The notes under the pieces: model-generated
Seen by the model: the letters and a program-made list of their open reading frames with translations, nothing else
What the model was told of the DNA's origin: nothing
Databases searched by the model: none
Position numbers and translations under genes: made by a program
Source: Mycobacterium sp. IS-1496
GTDB taxonomy: Bacteria > Actinomycetota > Actinomycetes > Mycobacteriales > Mycobacteriaceae
DNA length: 64,000 bases
Assembly: GCF_001499995.1 (NCBI RefSeq)
Contig: NZ_LQIU01000023.1
Span: forward strand, 186,001-250,000
Direction: 5' to 3'
In this document: piece after piece, positions 62,239 through 64,000 of the stretch
Position numbering within the stretch: position 1 is the first letter of the stretch
Layout of the letters: the number at the start of each line of letters is the position of its first letter

Positions 62239-64000
62239 GCCGAGCACCCCGCACCGGCGGCGTGGTCGAGGAACTGCTCGAACGCAGCGGCCGGTTCTTC
62301 ACCCCCGGCGAGATCTCCGACGACCTGCGGACCGTCACCCGCCGCGGGGGTCGAGAAGGCGACGTCTTCTACCGTGACCGGTGGAGCCACGACAAGGTGG
62401 TCCGCTCCACCCACGGCGTCAACTGCACCGGGTCGTGCTCGTGGAAGATCTACGTCAAGGACGGGATCATCACCTGGGAGACCCAGCAGACCGACTATCC
62501 GTCCGTCGGCCCCGACCGGCCCGAATACGAGCCGCGGGGATGTCCTCGGGGCGCGGCCTTCTCGTGGTACACCTACTCGCCGACGCGGGTCCGGTACCCC
62601 TATGCGCGCGGCGTGCTGGTGCAGATGTACCGCGAGGCCAGGGAACGCCTCGGCGATCCGGTGCTCGCCTGGGCCGACATCCAATCCGATCCCGAACGCC
62701 GCCGCCGCTACCAACAGGCCAGGGGCAAGGGCGGATTGGTGCGGGTGAGCTGGGCCGAGGCGACCGAGATGATCGCCGCCGCACACGTGCACACGGTGAA
62801 GACCTACGGCCCGGACCGGGTCGCCGGGTTCTCGCCGATCCCGGCCATGTCGATGGTGAGCCATGCGGCCGGGTCGCGGTTCGTCGAGTTGATCGGCGGC
62901 GCGATGACCTCCTTCTACGACTGGTACGCCGATCTGCCGGTGGCCTCGCCGCAGGTCTTCGGGGACCAGACCGACGTCCCCGAATCCGGTGACTGGTGGG
63001 ACGCGGCGTATCTGGTGATGTGGGGTTCCAACGTCCCGGTCACCCGCACCCCCGACGCGCACTGGATGGCCGAGGTGCGTTACCGCGGCACCAAGGTCGT
63101 CACGGTCAGCCCCGACTACGCGGACAACACCAAGTTCGCCGACGAGTGGATGCCCTGTGCGGCAGGCACCGACGGGGCGCTGGCGATGGCGATGGGCCAC
63201 GTCATCCTCTCCGAATTTCTCGTCCGGCAGCGGGTGCCGTTCTTCGTCGACTACGTGCGCCAGTACACCGACCTGCCGTTCCTGGTGAAGCTCGAGGACC
63301 GCGACGGCGCGCTGGTCCCCGGGAAGATGCTCACCGCGGCGGACCTGGGCCACCGGGTGGAGAACGCGGCGTTCAAACCGGTGCTGCTCGACGGGCGCAC
63401 CGACGACGTGGCCGTCCCGCAGGGTTCGCTCGGGTTCCGCTACGGCGACGACGGTGTCGGCAAGTGGAACCTCGACCTCGGCGAGCTCTCCCCCGCCCTC
63501 ACCGTGGCCGCCGACGGCGCCGAGACCACCGCGATCGCGCTGCCGCGGTTCGACACCGTCGACGGGCACGGCACGACGCTTCGGCGCGGCGTGCCGGTGC
63601 GCCGGGTGGGCGACCACCTGGTGTGCACGGTCTTCGACCTGATGCTGGCCCAGTACGGGGTGGCGCGGCCCGGGCTGCCGGGCGATTGGCCGGGCGGATA
63701 CGACGACGCCGAGCATCCGTACACCCCGGCCTGGCAGGAGGCGATCACCGGGGTGTCGGCCGGCCAGGTGATCCGCATCGCCCGTGAATTCGCCCGCAAC
63801 GCCGAGGATTCCGGCGGCCGCTCGATGATCATCATGGGCGCCGGCATCTGTCAGTGGTTCCACGGTGACGCCACCTACCGCGCGGTGCTGTCGCTGCTGC
63901 TGCTCACCGGATCTATGGGACGCAACGGCGGTGGCTGGGCGCACTACGTGGGCCAGGAGAAGTGCAGGCCGGTGACCGGGTGGGCGACGATGGCGATGGG
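62235..64000 (+). CDS. narG: Respiratory nitrate reductase alpha subunit NarG (partial)
   Basis: About 588 residues of a protein usually near 1230; the rest lies beyond the window. It has the [4Fe-4S] HxxxCxxxC site (His60, Cys64, Cys68) and RGCPRG (Cys103), KTYGPDRVAGFSPIPAMSMV, FYDWYADLPVASPQ with the Mo-ligand Asp, and WGSNVPVTRTPDAHWM. These are nearly universal in NarG. It reduces nitrate to nitrite on the inner face of the membrane with NarH and NarI. GTG start at 62235 overlaps narK, giving a narK-narG gene order. Confidence 0.95.
   Translation, partial: MSRAPRTGGVVEELLERSGRFFTPGEISDDLRTVTRRGGREGDVFYRDRWSHDKVVRSTHGVNCTGSCSWKIYVKDGIITWETQQTDYPSVGPDRPEYEPRGCPRGAAFSWYTYSPTRVRYPYARGVLVQMYREARERLGDPVLAWADIQSDPERRRRYQQARGKGGLVRVSWAEATEMIAAAHVHTVKTYGPDRVAGFSPIPAMSMVSHAAGSRFVELIGGAMTSFYDWYADLPVASPQVFGDQTDVPESGDWWDAAYLVMWGSNVPVTRTPDAHWMAEVRYRGTKVVTVSPDYADNTKFADEWMPCAAGTDGALAMAMGHVILSEFLVRQRVPFFVDYVRQYTDLPFLVKLEDRDGALVPGKMLTAADLGHRVENAAFKPVLLDGRTDDVAVPQGSLGFRYGDDGVGKWNLDLGELSPALTVAADGAETTAIALPRFDTVDGHGTTLRRGVPVRRVGDHLVCTVFDLMLAQYGVARPGLPGDWPGGYDDAEHPYTPAWQEAITGVSAGQVIRIAREFARNAEDSGGRSMIIMGAGICQWFHGDATYRAVLSLLLLTGSMGRNGGGWAHYVGQEKCRPVTGWATMAM

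Overview
The window is high-GC actinobacterial DNA whose gene content and order match a rapidly growing Mycobacterium (Mycolicibacterium type). The core follows the M. tuberculosis order around Rv3274c-Rv3297: fadE25, purE, purK, a GtrA-like gene, a PH-domain gene, birA, accD5-accE5-maf-sseA-sufE-like-accA3, rsbW-sigF, usfY, lat, lrpA, pcd, lhr and nei2. All assignments come from reading motifs and recalled family knowledge; no database search was run.

Layout. 1-9.8 kb is a cell-surface polysaccharide region: a partial Wzz-like protein, a flippase and a GT2 on the minus strand, then a GT87 enzyme, birA, a GT2, an FAD oxidoreductase and a polyprenyl-phosphate sugar transferase on the plus strand. 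9.8-15.5 kb holds fadE25, purEK, GtrA, a PH-domain protein and a second sugar transferase. 16.0-22.0 kb is the acyl-CoA carboxylase group (accD5, accE5, accA3) with maf, sseA and a SufE-like gene, closed by a strong terminator. 22.0-27.4 kb holds a candidate small RNA, a hydrolase, a secreted PASTA-like protein, a nucleotidyltransferase, and the STAS / sigF / rsbW module.

27.4-41.7 kb is an accessory block lying between rsbW and usfY, which are neighbours in M. tuberculosis. Its core is one tightly overlapping minus-strand operon: UDP-xylose synthase-like, carbamoyltransferase, a GT2-GmhB fusion, GT9, gmhA, hldE, SDR, GT9 and ugd. Together these genes could make ADP-heptose, UDP-glucuronate and UDP-xylose and build a carbamoylated, heptose-containing glycan. 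This is the most unusual system in the window. Three more glycosyltransferases lie beside it.

41.9-45.9 kb is a stress region with an SDR, CsbD, UsfY (with a near-consensus SigF promoter), a small membrane protein and a membrane-anchored Mrr-type nuclease. 44.5-52.8 kb carries lysine catabolism (lat, lrpA, pcd) interrupted by a large CtpI-like P-type ATPase. 52.7-60.9 kb has a GT1, a small membrane protein, an SDR, the helicase lhr and the glycosylase nei2. The window ends with narK and the first half of narG.

Regulatory reading. Two near-consensus SigF promoters (GTTT-N16/17-GGGTA) precede rsbW-sigF and usfY, and a weaker one precedes csbD. Several genes have a TANNNT hexamer 6-8 nt before the start codon, as expected for leaderless transcripts. 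A 20-nt repeat occurs at two unrelated gene junctions and creates the same kind of overlapping micro-ORF at both.
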